From: Pseudomonadota bacterium | GTDB taxonomy: Bacteria; Pseudomonadota; Alphaproteobacteria; Rhizobiales; Hyphomicrobiaceae | Length of the DNA stretch: 6,079 nt | Direction: 5' to 3' | Assembly (NCBI GenBank): GCA_021816505.1 | Contig: JAKAXS010000185.1 | Location: forward strand, 1 to 6,079 | Part shown: in pieces, positions 1 through 6,079 of the stretch | Numbering within the stretch: position 1 is the stretch's first letter | How the letters are laid out: every line of letters starts with the position of its first letter | Program-made: the position numbers and the translations under genes | Notes under the pieces: generated by a model | Databases searched by the model: none | What the model saw: only the letters and a program-made list of their open reading frames with translations | What the model was told of the DNA's origin: nothing

Positions 1-882
1 GCGGGCACGTCCGTCGCGTAGCGATTGCAGCGCGGTATTGCGTTCTGATTGGGCGAGTTCGCCGGAGAGGGCGACAACGGCGAAGCCGCGTTCCTGTAGG
101 CGACCGTAAAGCTGGCGTACGGCTTCGCGGGTCGAACAGAAGACCAGGCAGCCTCCGCGCTCATGAAACCGCAGCAGGTTCACCAGGCCGTGCTCGATCT
201 CGTGGGCGGCAATACCGATGGCCCGATATTCGATATCGGCATGTGGCTGGTTGCGGGCGACAGTGTCGATCCGCAATGCATCGCGCTGATATTTCCGAGC
301 CAGTCCGGCAATATCACGCGCGATGGTGGCCGAGAACAGCAGTGTGCGGCGCTCGACAGGCGTCTCGCCGAGAATGAACTCGAGTTCGTCGCGAAAGCCG
401 AGATCAAGCATCTCGTCGGCTTCATCAAGCACGACGACTTTGAGCCGGGTGACATCGAGATGCCGACGCTCGATATGGTCTTGCAGGCGGCCAGGTGTGC
501 CAACCACGATATGACAGCCCGCGATGAGGGCGCGCTGTTCGCGGCGTGGGTCCATGCCGCCAACGCAGGCAACCACGCTCGCGCCGGTGTGTTCATAAAG
601 CCAGGCGAGTTCTGCATGAACCTGCATCGCAAGTTCGCGGGTCGGCGCGATGATCAGCGCGCGCGGTGCGCCAGCCGGCGGCAAGGCGGCCTCATCCAAG
701 ATCGTGGTGGCGAAGGCCAGACCGTAGGCGATGGTCTTGCCCGAGCCGGTCTGCGCCGAGACCAGCAGGTCACGCCCTTCGGCCTCGGGTTCCAGAACGG
801 CACTTTGCACGGTGGTTGGGTCGGTGTAGCCGCGCGCCGCGAGTGCATGCTGAAGCGCGGAGTTCTCAACATAAAATGGCAT
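1..882 (-). CDS. DEAD-box ATP-dependent RNA helicase (C-terminus beyond the window)
   Basis: ATP-dependent RNA helicase of superfamily 2, expected to remodel RNA duplexes or RNA-protein complexes in the cytoplasm (ribosome assembly, mRNA decay or cold adaptation; which one cannot be told). The 294 visible codons show the motifs in order: Q motif around residues 19-30 (GYTDPTTVQ), Walker A AQTGSGKT (43-50), PTRELA (80-85), GG (108-109), TPGR (129-132), the DEAD box (153-156), SAT (184-186), and the start of the second RecA domain with VFCSTR (247-252). Motifs V and VI (arginine finger) would lie off the left edge, so the gene is partial at the edge, not broken. The ATG at 882 is chosen because an in-frame TGA lies three codons upstream and the Q motif sits at the usual distance. 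The ribosome site is weak (GAGCCGCC). It is on the same strand as dabBA but separated from it by a terminator and about 550 bases, so it is probably an independent unit. Confidence 0.95.
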   Translation of the reverse strand, partial: MPFYVENSALQHALAARGYTDPTTVQSAVLEPEAEGRDLLVSAQTGSGKTIAYGLAFATTILDEAALPPAGAPRALIIAPTRELAMQVHAELAWLYEHTGASVVACVGGMDPRREQRALIAGCHIVVGTPGRLQDHIERRHLDVTRLKVVVLDEADEMLDLGFRDELEFILGETPVERRTLLFSATIARDIAGLARKYQRDALRIDTVARNQPHADIEYRAIGIAAHEIEHGLVNLLRFHERGGCLVFCSTREAVRQLYGRLQERGFAVVALSGELAQSERNTALQSLRDGRAR

Positions 883-1435
883 GGCGGCTCATAGCGTGCC
901 ATGGCTGAAACAACCAACCCGCCTCGCGCATAGCGGTTTCGTCTCCGGGCAAGGGATTTTGCCGTGCGGCAATAAAGACCGCTTGGCGCCCAAGCCACGA
1001 TGCCCGGTGCCGATATTTTCAGTGCCTGCTCTGCGCATATCCGGAGAAGCATTGGATGGGTGGATGACGTGGCCACGGTAAAGCAGATGACCAGGGCTAT
1101 GGTGGATGCCGATAGCTGAGAATGTTCCGGAAGCACCGGAAGTGGCCTTCGGCTGCCGGGCGCAGAGCTCCTTTTTTTAACGACACCACGCGCGACCGAA
1201 GATGATGGCGTAACCGCGTTTTTGAGCGCTGACTTTAGCGGCACCCTCCGCGCGTCGCGCTGGAGATTCCTATCATCGAACGGCCCGATGCCTGCGGCCC
1301 CTGGCACCTCGTTCGGCGGTGGCCTGGTAGCCGCGCGCTGATGCTGGAGTCCCGGCAGAGGGATCAGGACTTGTATTTCTTACGTCGAGTCGATGTGTAG
1401 CAATGGTAGCCGCGCTAACGGCGGCGTGTCGGGAT
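883..1435. other. Intergenic region without a convincing gene
   Basis: This stretch lies upstream of the helicase start and downstream of the dabA terminator. It should carry the helicase promoter and leader on the minus strand, but I could not pick a convincing -35/-10 pair. The minus-strand frame that opens at 1307 runs into the helicase in another frame, is rich in Arg/Ser/Pro, and matches no family I recognise. A plus-strand stretch at about 1239-1400, ending at a TAG, has coding-like composition but no ATG at its beginning. Inverted repeats lie at 959-972, 981-995 and 1125-1141, and a run of seven T at 1172-1178. No tRNA or known ncRNA was recognised. Confidence 0.6.
959..972. repeat. 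Short inverted repeat upstream of the helicase gene
   Basis: TTGCCG and CGGCAA flank a two-base centre (TG), giving a 14-base palindrome about 77 bases upstream of the helicase start. A second small repeat follows at 981-995 (GCTTGG, three bases, CCAAGC). Neither is followed by a T-run on either strand, so they are not intrinsic terminators. They could be an operator or structure in the helicase leader, but short palindromes also occur by chance in GC-rich DNA. Confidence 0.3.
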
Positions 1436-1474
1436 AAAAAGCTCGGGCAAAAAAGCTAACTATTGCCGTCGAGC
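1436..1474 (-). terminator. Rho-independent terminator of the dabBA operon
   Basis: Read on the minus strand, GCTCG, a two-base bulge (AC), GGCAA, a 12-base loop, then TTGCC and CGAGC form a ten-pair stem. It is followed at once by TTTTT (plus-strand 1436-1440). On the plus strand no T-run follows the stem, so it works in the minus direction only. It lies about 165 bases past the dabA stop at 1638 (about 410 past the premature stop at 1885) and before the helicase leader, so it would separate the two transcription units. The loop is rather long. Confidence 0.7.
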
Positions 1475-1637
1475 CCTTTCCCGCCGGCAAAAGCAGGATG
1501 AGGCTCTGCGCATGAGCCATGACCTCATCGAAAGTGCCGACCAGTTTGCATTGCAGTGTTTCGGCATGTCAGGCGCTATTTCTCATGGCCTCATCGCTGC
1601 TATCACAACAGACGTCTGCATGTTCACGCCCCGAGTT

Positions 1638-4065
1638 TCAAACTGCGACTTTGAGTCGCGACTCTGTTTCATTGACTTCGACGGCATGCATGGCGCTCCA
1701 TTGGAGATCCCCGGAGTAGCGCCAGGCCATGCGACCCTGGTCGTCCAGCCCGAAAAGGTGCAGCCATCCATTGTCGAAGAGTGCGCGGACATTGTCGTGG
1801 CGGCGCAAGACGTCGGTCATCGCTTGGCGCGGCGCTTCGATACAAACCGACAGGCGCAGTGGTTCGTGCGCGTAGGCTTCGCCGTCATGGACCGATTGCC
1901 AAGGGACCCCCCCCCCGCAACAGGCCGCCATTTCCCTCGACGACGCCAATGCCGCCTGTGACGTTGTGCAGGAGCTTATTCCCGCCGCCAAAAACCTCAG
2001 GCGCCACTGCCGAGCCATAATACTGCAGGCTGATCCAGCCCGCGACAACGACGGGCGCGGTCAGGATCATTTCGAGAATACTGAAGCTCTTGTCTTGTTT
2101 CCAGTCATAATCATGGAGAAACGCGCGTCCTTCTAGGTTCTTGCCGGCGGTCCGCTTCCGGGGGGCGGCAATAAACGCGTTGCATCCGGCGAGAGCCCAT
2201 TCCGGGCGCGTCTGGGCCCAGTCGCGTTTCCGCCAGAGGATTGCACTTTCCTTTATGGCGCGAGGCAGCCGAAAGGCGCGCTCGCTTCGGGCGAGTTTTC
2301 CTGCGGCCGCGAACCAGCGTTTAGCTTGGCTGATATCGCTGTGGTGAGTCTTTGACGGTTGATCCTCGAGGTAGAAGGTTATCTGGTCGGTGGTGGTGTC
2401 GTGCAAAGCCGCTACAAAAAGCGTATCTTCGGGGATCTCGATGCCGCTAGCCCTAAGTGCAGCCCTCACTTCTGGATCGTTTAGAAGCGTCGCCAAGATG
2501 CGGGCGTTTACCTCTCCTGAATAGCCGCCGCAGGCACCGCATTGAAGACCACTCGCGTGCGGATTGTTGACAACGTTGGCTCCGTGCCCCGCAAGCACGA
2601 CCAGCCTGGCGAAGCCCGAAATCAAAGACATGGCCCGCAGCGCCGTCTCGGCGGCCTTGGCCCTCGCAATGATGTCGGGCGCAGGGTCGAGTCGGGGCGC
2701 GGCCTCGTTTGGGAGTCGCGTTCCGTGGAGTCCCAGCGCGTCGGCTAGGAGTTTGGCCGAGTAGATCGGACCCGTCGCCTCGACGAACGCGAAAGACGAG
2801 ACGGCGGCCAGCTTGAACCGGCCCCATGCACGTTTCGCCCGCGCCTTCACCCGCGCGGAGAAGTCGGCCGCGGCGAGATCCGGCCCACCTGAGCAGGAGC
2901 TGAAGGTCGGGTTGAGCAGGACAGGAAGCCGCAGTTCCTCCACATCCGAAGCGAAGCGACGATGCGCCGTCGCCACGCCGAAGAACCCGGCAAAGCCCAG
3001 CGTCTGAACTTGGGGACTTATGCTTTCAAGGGCGCGACGGAAAACTTCCGAGCGGACATCGATGCAGAACAATGCCTGCAGAGAAGGGCGTTCAGAGGGC
3101 GCGTGGCGGGACGGCGTCGCGAGTGTCGCCTCTAGAGCTTCCTGGGTAGAGCGCTCCGTCGCCTCCTGCAGAATCGCGTCGATCACGATGTCAGGTGTCG
3201 CCTCGATGGGCGTGGCATGCCTTGAAAGTATCGTCGCCCAGCTATCTCCGATTTGGGTGCTGTATTGGAAGAACAGCGCCTCTTCCCAAATCAGCCGGAT
3301 TGCGAGGAAATCCGTGATCGTCTGGTCTGATTCACCCGCGAGCTCCGCCTGCCAGAGCTTGTAACGCGCGTACTGTGACCAACCACCGAGCGTTATCAGC
3401 ATCTGATGGTAATAGGTTTCCATGGCCTCGGGCTGGACGCCCAGATACCCGGTCACGCGGGCTATTGAGGGTAGCGCGGCATCTGGGGCCTCCGAGACAC
3501 GGAGCGCAAACCCACGTAGGCCGACGATTTCCGGGGTCAGGTCGTGCGTGGCCATAGCCCGCCAACCGGCGTAGGCACTCTTTCCATGCGGAGCTGACCA
3601 GAGAGCCTGACCTTCATCGAAATAGCCCGCCGCCCACGCACTGAATCGGTCGGCAATCAGACCTGGCCAGTCGATACCGGATATTTCCGCAGCAAGATCC
3701 GCGATCGTCGGCAAGGCTACCGGCTTCGGTGGGTCGGAAGCGGCGGCGGCTTTTAATGCGACCAGATCGGTCGGTCGCAGATGAGCCGGTGCATTGGCCA
3801 AAGCCGCGAGCAAGTTTCCCTCCGAAATTGCGCCCGAGGATATCCTTTCCCGGTACCAGCGCCGCGGCATCGTCACTGCGGCGCCTGCGACCCGCGCAAG
3901 GCGTGTACCCGTCACTGCCAGATTCTCGCTCGCCTGCCCCAGAAAGGGATTGACGGCGACGCTGGAGGTCAACGGCCACAGCGGGGGGATGGCCCGGGCC
4001 GCAAGTTCCGCCATAGTTTCGATCGTTTTCACATCGACGTGCTCCACGAGAACGGGATGAGACAT
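1638..4065 (-). CDS. dabA: DabA, inorganic carbon transporter subunit (DUF2309), with a one-base frameshift near the 3' end
   Basis: Cytoplasmic zinc subunit of the DAB inorganic-carbon accumulation complex, related to beta-carbonic anhydrases; it is thought to drive CO2 to bicarbonate conversion coupled to ion flow through DabB. The four expected zinc-site residues are present with family spacing: Cys334 and Asp336 in FCIDVRSE, His494 in LAGHG, Cys509 in GLQCGACGG. The ATG at 4065 is preceded by AGGAG eight bases upstream, between dabB and dabA. As sequenced, the frame stops at 1885 (726 residues) with an aberrant tail after LLRGGG. Removing one base from the ten-G run (plus-strand C 1907-1916) restores the family C-terminus (VPWQSVHDG, then HEPLRLSV, then NGWLHLF) and a stop at 1638. 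This gives 808 residues, the usual size. The zinc site is intact; only the last 89 residues are affected. Family assignment is certain; whether the frameshift is real, a sequencing error, or bypassed by slippage is open. Confidence 0.95.
1907..1916. repeat. Ten-base C/G homopolymer at the dabA frameshift
   Basis: Ten consecutive C on the plus strand, read as ten G in the dabA message. Nine G would read CGG GGG GGG GTC CCT TGG, giving RGGVPW and continuing into the conserved C-terminus. Ten G give RGGGPLAIGP and a stop. Runs of this length are prone to replication slippage, RNA polymerase slippage and sequencing error. Confidence 0.95.
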
Positions 4066-4078
4066 TTTCAGGGCTCCT
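4066..4078 (-). promoter_or_regulatory. Ribosome binding site between dabB and dabA
   Basis: The 13-base spacer reads AGGAGCCCTGAAA on the coding strand, directly after the dabB TGA. AGGAG is eight bases from the dabA ATG. The close packing argues for co-transcription and probable translational coupling, and it fixes the dabA start. Confidence 0.85.
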
Positions 4079-5650
4079 TCAGAGTTTAGGCCGGTTCAGG
4101 GCACGTCCGGTGGTGGACCATCCGCCGACGATCCGGTCAAAGACGGCGTTGACGTACAAACCGTTCGAAAGGTGCACCCGGAAACCCGCAGCGGCAGGAT
4201 GGTAGGCCCAGAGCGGGAACATCGCCTGCGCGGCGGCGGTCAGACCGAAGCTGATGACGGCAAGTGCGATAAGTGCCCATTCCAGGGGGCTTGGTGGGGG
4301 TGTGGCTGGCAGAATGCTCGCAGTGAGTGACGAAGCCCCCGCCTGCAGCGCGAAGTAACCGGCGGATGTGGCGATCGCGTATGCGGCTGTATGTCTGGTG
4401 AGTGCTCGGGGCGCCGCGTCGGCAAATCCTTGCGCAAGCATGTAGGCGATGCCGAAGATCAGAATGGCGCCCAGCGCAATCGCTTGGGGCGACTTGTGTG
4501 TGAGGCCGAAGCCGAGTCCAGCGAGGACGTAGATGGCGAGTGCTGCGGCGAAGGCGCGTCGAACTGCACCCGCGTCGGGACTGGCGATCAAACCTGGTCT
4601 GTGGATTGAAGCCACCCTCTCAACGGCGCTGCCGGATGCGAGGAAGGAATGGGCCTTGTAGAGCGAATGCGCGACGATGTGCAGAAGCGCTAATGGGAAC
4701 AAAGCCAATCCACACTCGAAGATCATGAAACCCATCTGCGATACGGTCGACCACGCCAGCGAGGTCTTCACCATCGGCTGTGTCAGCATCACCAGACTGC
4801 CGAACAGTGCTGTGAAACCGCCGACTATCGTGAGCATGGAAAGCACGCTTGGGGACAACAAAAGTACGTTAGCAAAACGGATCACTAGAAACCCGCCCGC
4901 GTTGATCAGACCGGCATGAAGAAGCGCTGACACCGGGGTGGGTGTCTCCATGACCTCGGTCAGCCAGCCATGGGTAGGAAACTGGGCCGATTTGAGCATC
5001 GCCGCAACCGCCAGAAAGGCCGCGGCGGCCGTCCCCAACATTCCGCCTTCTCCAGCGTGGGCGGCCTTCAGGATCGATCCGATGTCGTCGGATCCATAGG
5101 CTGCCATAAGTAGTGCAGCCGCGACGACCAGCGCGACATCTCCCGCGCGCGCCGTGATGAACTTCTTGCGGGCTGCGCGTTGTGCAGCCACGCGATCAGG
5201 GTAAAACAGCAGGAGCCGGTGCAAGAACAGGCTGGTCGCGATCCAAGCGAGGACAAGTTGGAGCAGATTGCCGGCGGTGACGAGCAACAGGACAGCGGCG
5301 AGGGTCAAGCAGAGCCATCCGGTAAAAGGGCCTTGCCGGGCCTCGCCGTCCAGGTAGGTTCTGGAGTAACGGGCGACGACCCACCCGACGAAAGTAACTA
5401 GAAACATCATGGTCGCACTCACGGCATCGAGGCGCACGGACATCCCTGCAAATACGGGAGTGACTACAGGTCCGGTAAGGATCAGCACGGCCGCTGAAAT
5501 CAGCGCCCCAAAAAGCGCCAGAAGTGCAGCGCCTTCGGCCACGGCGGGCGCAAGCCTGGGTCTGCAACCAGTGTTCAAAAAGCCAATCGCCGCACCAACG
5601 AACAGCGAAATCGGCGCCAGCAAAAGCGAGAAATAGACTAGCACGGGCAT
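4079..5650 (-). CDS. dabB: DabB, NuoL/MrpA-like membrane subunit of the inorganic carbon transporter
   Basis: Integral inner-membrane protein of the proton-conducting NADH dehydrogenase family (NuoL/MrpA-like, proton_antipo_M). It is often annotated as NADH dehydrogenase subunit 5, but next to dabA it is the ion-translocating partner of DabA. From the start at 5650 it has 523 residues, mostly hydrophobic, with roughly a dozen membrane segments. Family marks (numbered from this start) are the Lys220-QFPTHGWL stretch (220-230), Glu232, PTPVSALLHAG (237-247), a second buried lysine in MVKTSLAW (Lys295), LLHIVAHSLYKAHSFL with Lys332, and the C-terminal LSNGLYVNAVFDR (494-506). No other complex I genes are nearby. 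The frame stays open upstream to an ATG at 5803. I chose 5650 because it directly precedes a hydrophobic first helix, has a G-rich AAGGGGGGG upstream, and leaves a normal divergent promoter region. An ATG at 5719 after GAGAG is a real alternative (MNFSRVMAPDMS extension); 5803 would overlap lysR. Confidence 0.92.
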   Translation of the reverse strand: MPVLVYFSLLLAPISLFVGAAIGFLNTGCRPRLAPAVAEGAALLALFGALISAAVLILTGPVVTPVFAGMSVRLDAVSATMMFLVTFVGWVVARYSRTYLDGEARQGPFTGWLCLTLAAVLLLVTAGNLLQLVLAWIATSLFLHRLLLFYPDRVAAQRAARKKFITARAGDVALVVAAALLMAAYGSDDIGSILKAAHAGEGGMLGTAAAAFLAVAAMLKSAQFPTHGWLTEVMETPTPVSALLHAGLINAGGFLVIRFANVLLLSPSVLSMLTIVGGFTALFGSLVMLTQPMVKTSLAWSTVSQMGFMIFECGLALFPLALLHIVAHSLYKAHSFLASGSAVERVASIHRPGLIASPDAGAVRRAFAAALAIYVLAGLGFGLTHKSPQAIALGAILIFGIAYMLAQGFADAAPRALTRHTAAYAIATSAGYFALQAGASSLTASILPATPPPSPLEWALIALAVISFGLTAAAQAMFPLWAYHPAAAGFRVHLSNGLYVNAVFDRIVGGWSTTGRALNRPKL

Positions 5651-5754
5651 GCCCCCCCTTCGATGCGAATATCGTTTCGGGGCACTCATATCCGGGGCCA
5701 TGACCCTAGAAAAATTCATTGTTTCTCTCATATCGTTCTGTTTAATAGAACGAC
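5651..5754. promoter_or_regulatory. Divergent promoter region between dabB and the LysR gene
   Basis: 104 bases between the chosen dabB start and the lysR start. Leftward, a weak possible promoter is TTTTTC (5709-5714) and GATATG (5687-5692) with a 16-base spacer, which would place the palindrome centre roughly 60 bases upstream of transcription start, where LysR proteins usually bind to activate. Rightward, TTGTTT (5719-5724) and TTTAAT (5741-5746), spacer 16, would start transcription almost at the lysR ATG and lie inside the palindrome, fitting autorepression. Partial copies of the palindrome arm recur: CTCATATC at 5685-5692 and 5727-5734 (42 bases apart, about four helical turns), and ATATCGTT at 5669-5676 and 5730-5737. 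The promoter boxes are inference. Confidence 0.5.
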
Positions 5755-5762
5755 ATGAGAGA
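5724..5762. promoter_or_regulatory. 39-bp near-perfect palindrome, probable LysR operator
   Basis: Centred on base 5743, 17 of 19 base pairs are symmetric; only 5732/5754 and 5740/5746 mismatch. The outer arms are TCTCTCAT and ATGAGAGA. The inner arms are TCGTTCT and AGAACGA around a 7-base A/T-rich centre. The inner part contains T(5737)-N11-A(5749), the usual LysR-box form. The right outer arm is the lysR start itself (ATGAGAGA at 5755); the left arm carries the mirrored ATGAGAGA on the dabB strand, in frame with dabB. The symmetry is seen directly; the operator role is inferred from its position between a LysR gene and its divergent neighbour. Confidence 0.8.
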
Positions 5763-6078
5763 CCTGAACTACAATCACCTAAGATATTTCTGGGCAGTCG
5801 CACACGAGGGAAATCTTACCCGTGCGGCCGGGCGAATGAATTTGTCGCAATCGGCACTGTCGGTGCAGATCCAGAAGCTCGAACATCGGATGGGGCACAA
5901 ACTGTTCGAACGCATGGGCAAGGCGCTTGTCCTGACGGAGGCTGGGCAAATCGCACTCGACTATGCCGATACGGTTTTCAAAGCTGGCGACGAACTGATG
6001 AGCACCCTGCGGGGGCGGCCGCTCGCCAGCCGCCATATCTTGAGGGTCGGGGCCCTCACTACGCTTTCAAGAAATTAG
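5755..6078 (+). CDS. LysR-family transcriptional regulator, NhaR-like, cut short by a stop at the window edge
   Basis: DNA-binding regulator, probably controlling the divergent dabBA operon and itself. Residues 5-64 form the winged helix-turn-helix (LysR HTH_1): NYNHLRYFWAVA, then GNLTRAAGRMNLSQSALSVQ (19-38), then the wing KLFERMGKALVLTEAG (49-64), followed by the linker helix to about residue 90. The NYNHLRYFW opening and the GRP after the linker resemble NhaR-type proteins. The ATG at 5755 is fixed by an in-frame TAG at 5746. Oddly, TAG at 6076-6078 ends the frame after 107 codons, just as the effector domain begins (LRVGALTTLSRN), whereas the family is about 300 residues. So either the gene is broken here by frameshift, deletion or insertion, or the final bases are unreliable. 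A 107-residue product would have the DNA-binding domain but no effector domain. Confidence 0.88.
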   Translation: MRDLNYNHLRYFWAVAHEGNLTRAAGRMNLSQSALSVQIQKLEHRMGHKLFERMGKALVLTEAGQIALDYADTVFKAGDELMSTLRGRPLASRHILRVGALTTLSRN

Positions 6079-6079
6079 A

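Noticed and set aside
163..894. A 243-codon plus-strand open frame, with other antisense frames over the same area
   Set aside because: It lies opposite the DEAD-box helicase, whose motifs are complete and in order; the antisense frame is a by-product of GC-rich codon use.
1125..1178. Possible plus-strand terminator: inverted repeats TTCCGG/CCGGAA and CTGC/GCAG before seven T
   Set aside because: The stems are short or lie too far from the T-run, and no plus-strand gene ends upstream.
654..1307. A 217-codon minus-strand open frame
   Set aside because: Its second half overlaps the helicase gene in another frame on the same strand, its first half is low-complexity Arg/Ser/Pro sequence, and it shows no recognisable domain.
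1497..1529. Inverted repeat GATGAGG / CCTCATC downstream of dabA
   Set aside because: Seven pairs with a 19-base loop and no T-run; the terminator at 1436-1474 is much better supported.
1645..1659. Hairpin GCGACT-TTG-AGTCGC at the dabA 3' end
   Set aside because: It lies inside the restored coding region and lacks a following T-run on the minus strand.
1512..1961. A 149-codon plus-strand open frame
   Set aside because: It is antisense to the true C-terminal coding part of dabA, which has clear family motifs.
5651..5803. Extended dabB N-terminus starting at 5803
   Set aside because: It would overlap lysR by 49 bases and cross the palindrome; the added residues are not hydrophobic and do not resemble the family's first helix.
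1..6079. CRISPR arrays, tRNA or rRNA genes, complete insertion sequences
   Set aside because: No regularly spaced repeats, cloverleaf-like sequences, rRNA segments or transposase coding were seen.

Overview
The window is GC-rich with tightly packed genes. Protein style and base composition suggest a proteobacterium, most likely an alphaproteobacterium; this is inference, since there is no rRNA or other taxonomic marker. Its core is a divergently organised inorganic-carbon (DAB-type) locus. An unrelated DEAD-box RNA helicase gene occupies the left edge.

Layout from left to right. Bases 1-882 (minus strand) hold the first 294 codons of a DEAD-box RNA helicase whose C-terminal part lies off the left edge. 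Bases 883-1435 have no convincing gene: two short inverted repeats near the helicase start, a T-run with poor stem support, and one short coding-like stretch. Bases 1436-1474 form a good rho-independent terminator for transcripts coming leftward from dabA. Bases 1638-4065 (minus) are dabA (DUF2309), and 4079-5650 (minus) are dabB, a NuoL/MrpA-like membrane protein. They are 13 bases apart with an AGGAG ribosome site between them, so they form one operon transcribed dabB then dabA. Bases 5755-6078 (plus) begin a divergent LysR-family regulator of the NhaR-like type.

How they work together: DabB is an ion-conducting membrane subunit and DabA a cytoplasmic, zinc-containing, beta-carbonic-anhydrase-like subunit. 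In characterised systems the pair takes up or traps inorganic carbon using the ion gradient. The LysR protein is the obvious candidate regulator. The gap between the divergent genes contains a 39-bp near-perfect palindrome (17 of 19 pairs) with a T-N11-A core, very probably its operator, which overlaps the lysR start codon.

Two lesions stand out. dabA is frameshifted by one base in a run of ten G (coding strand), which cuts the product from a family-typical 808 residues to 726. The lysR frame meets a stop after 107 codons, one base before the window ends, although the family is about 300 residues long. These may be sequencing or contig-edge errors, a decaying locus, or, for the G-run, phase variation or slippage. 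The window contains no RubisCO or carboxysome genes. The system is a known type; the new points are the palindrome architecture and the homopolymer frameshift.
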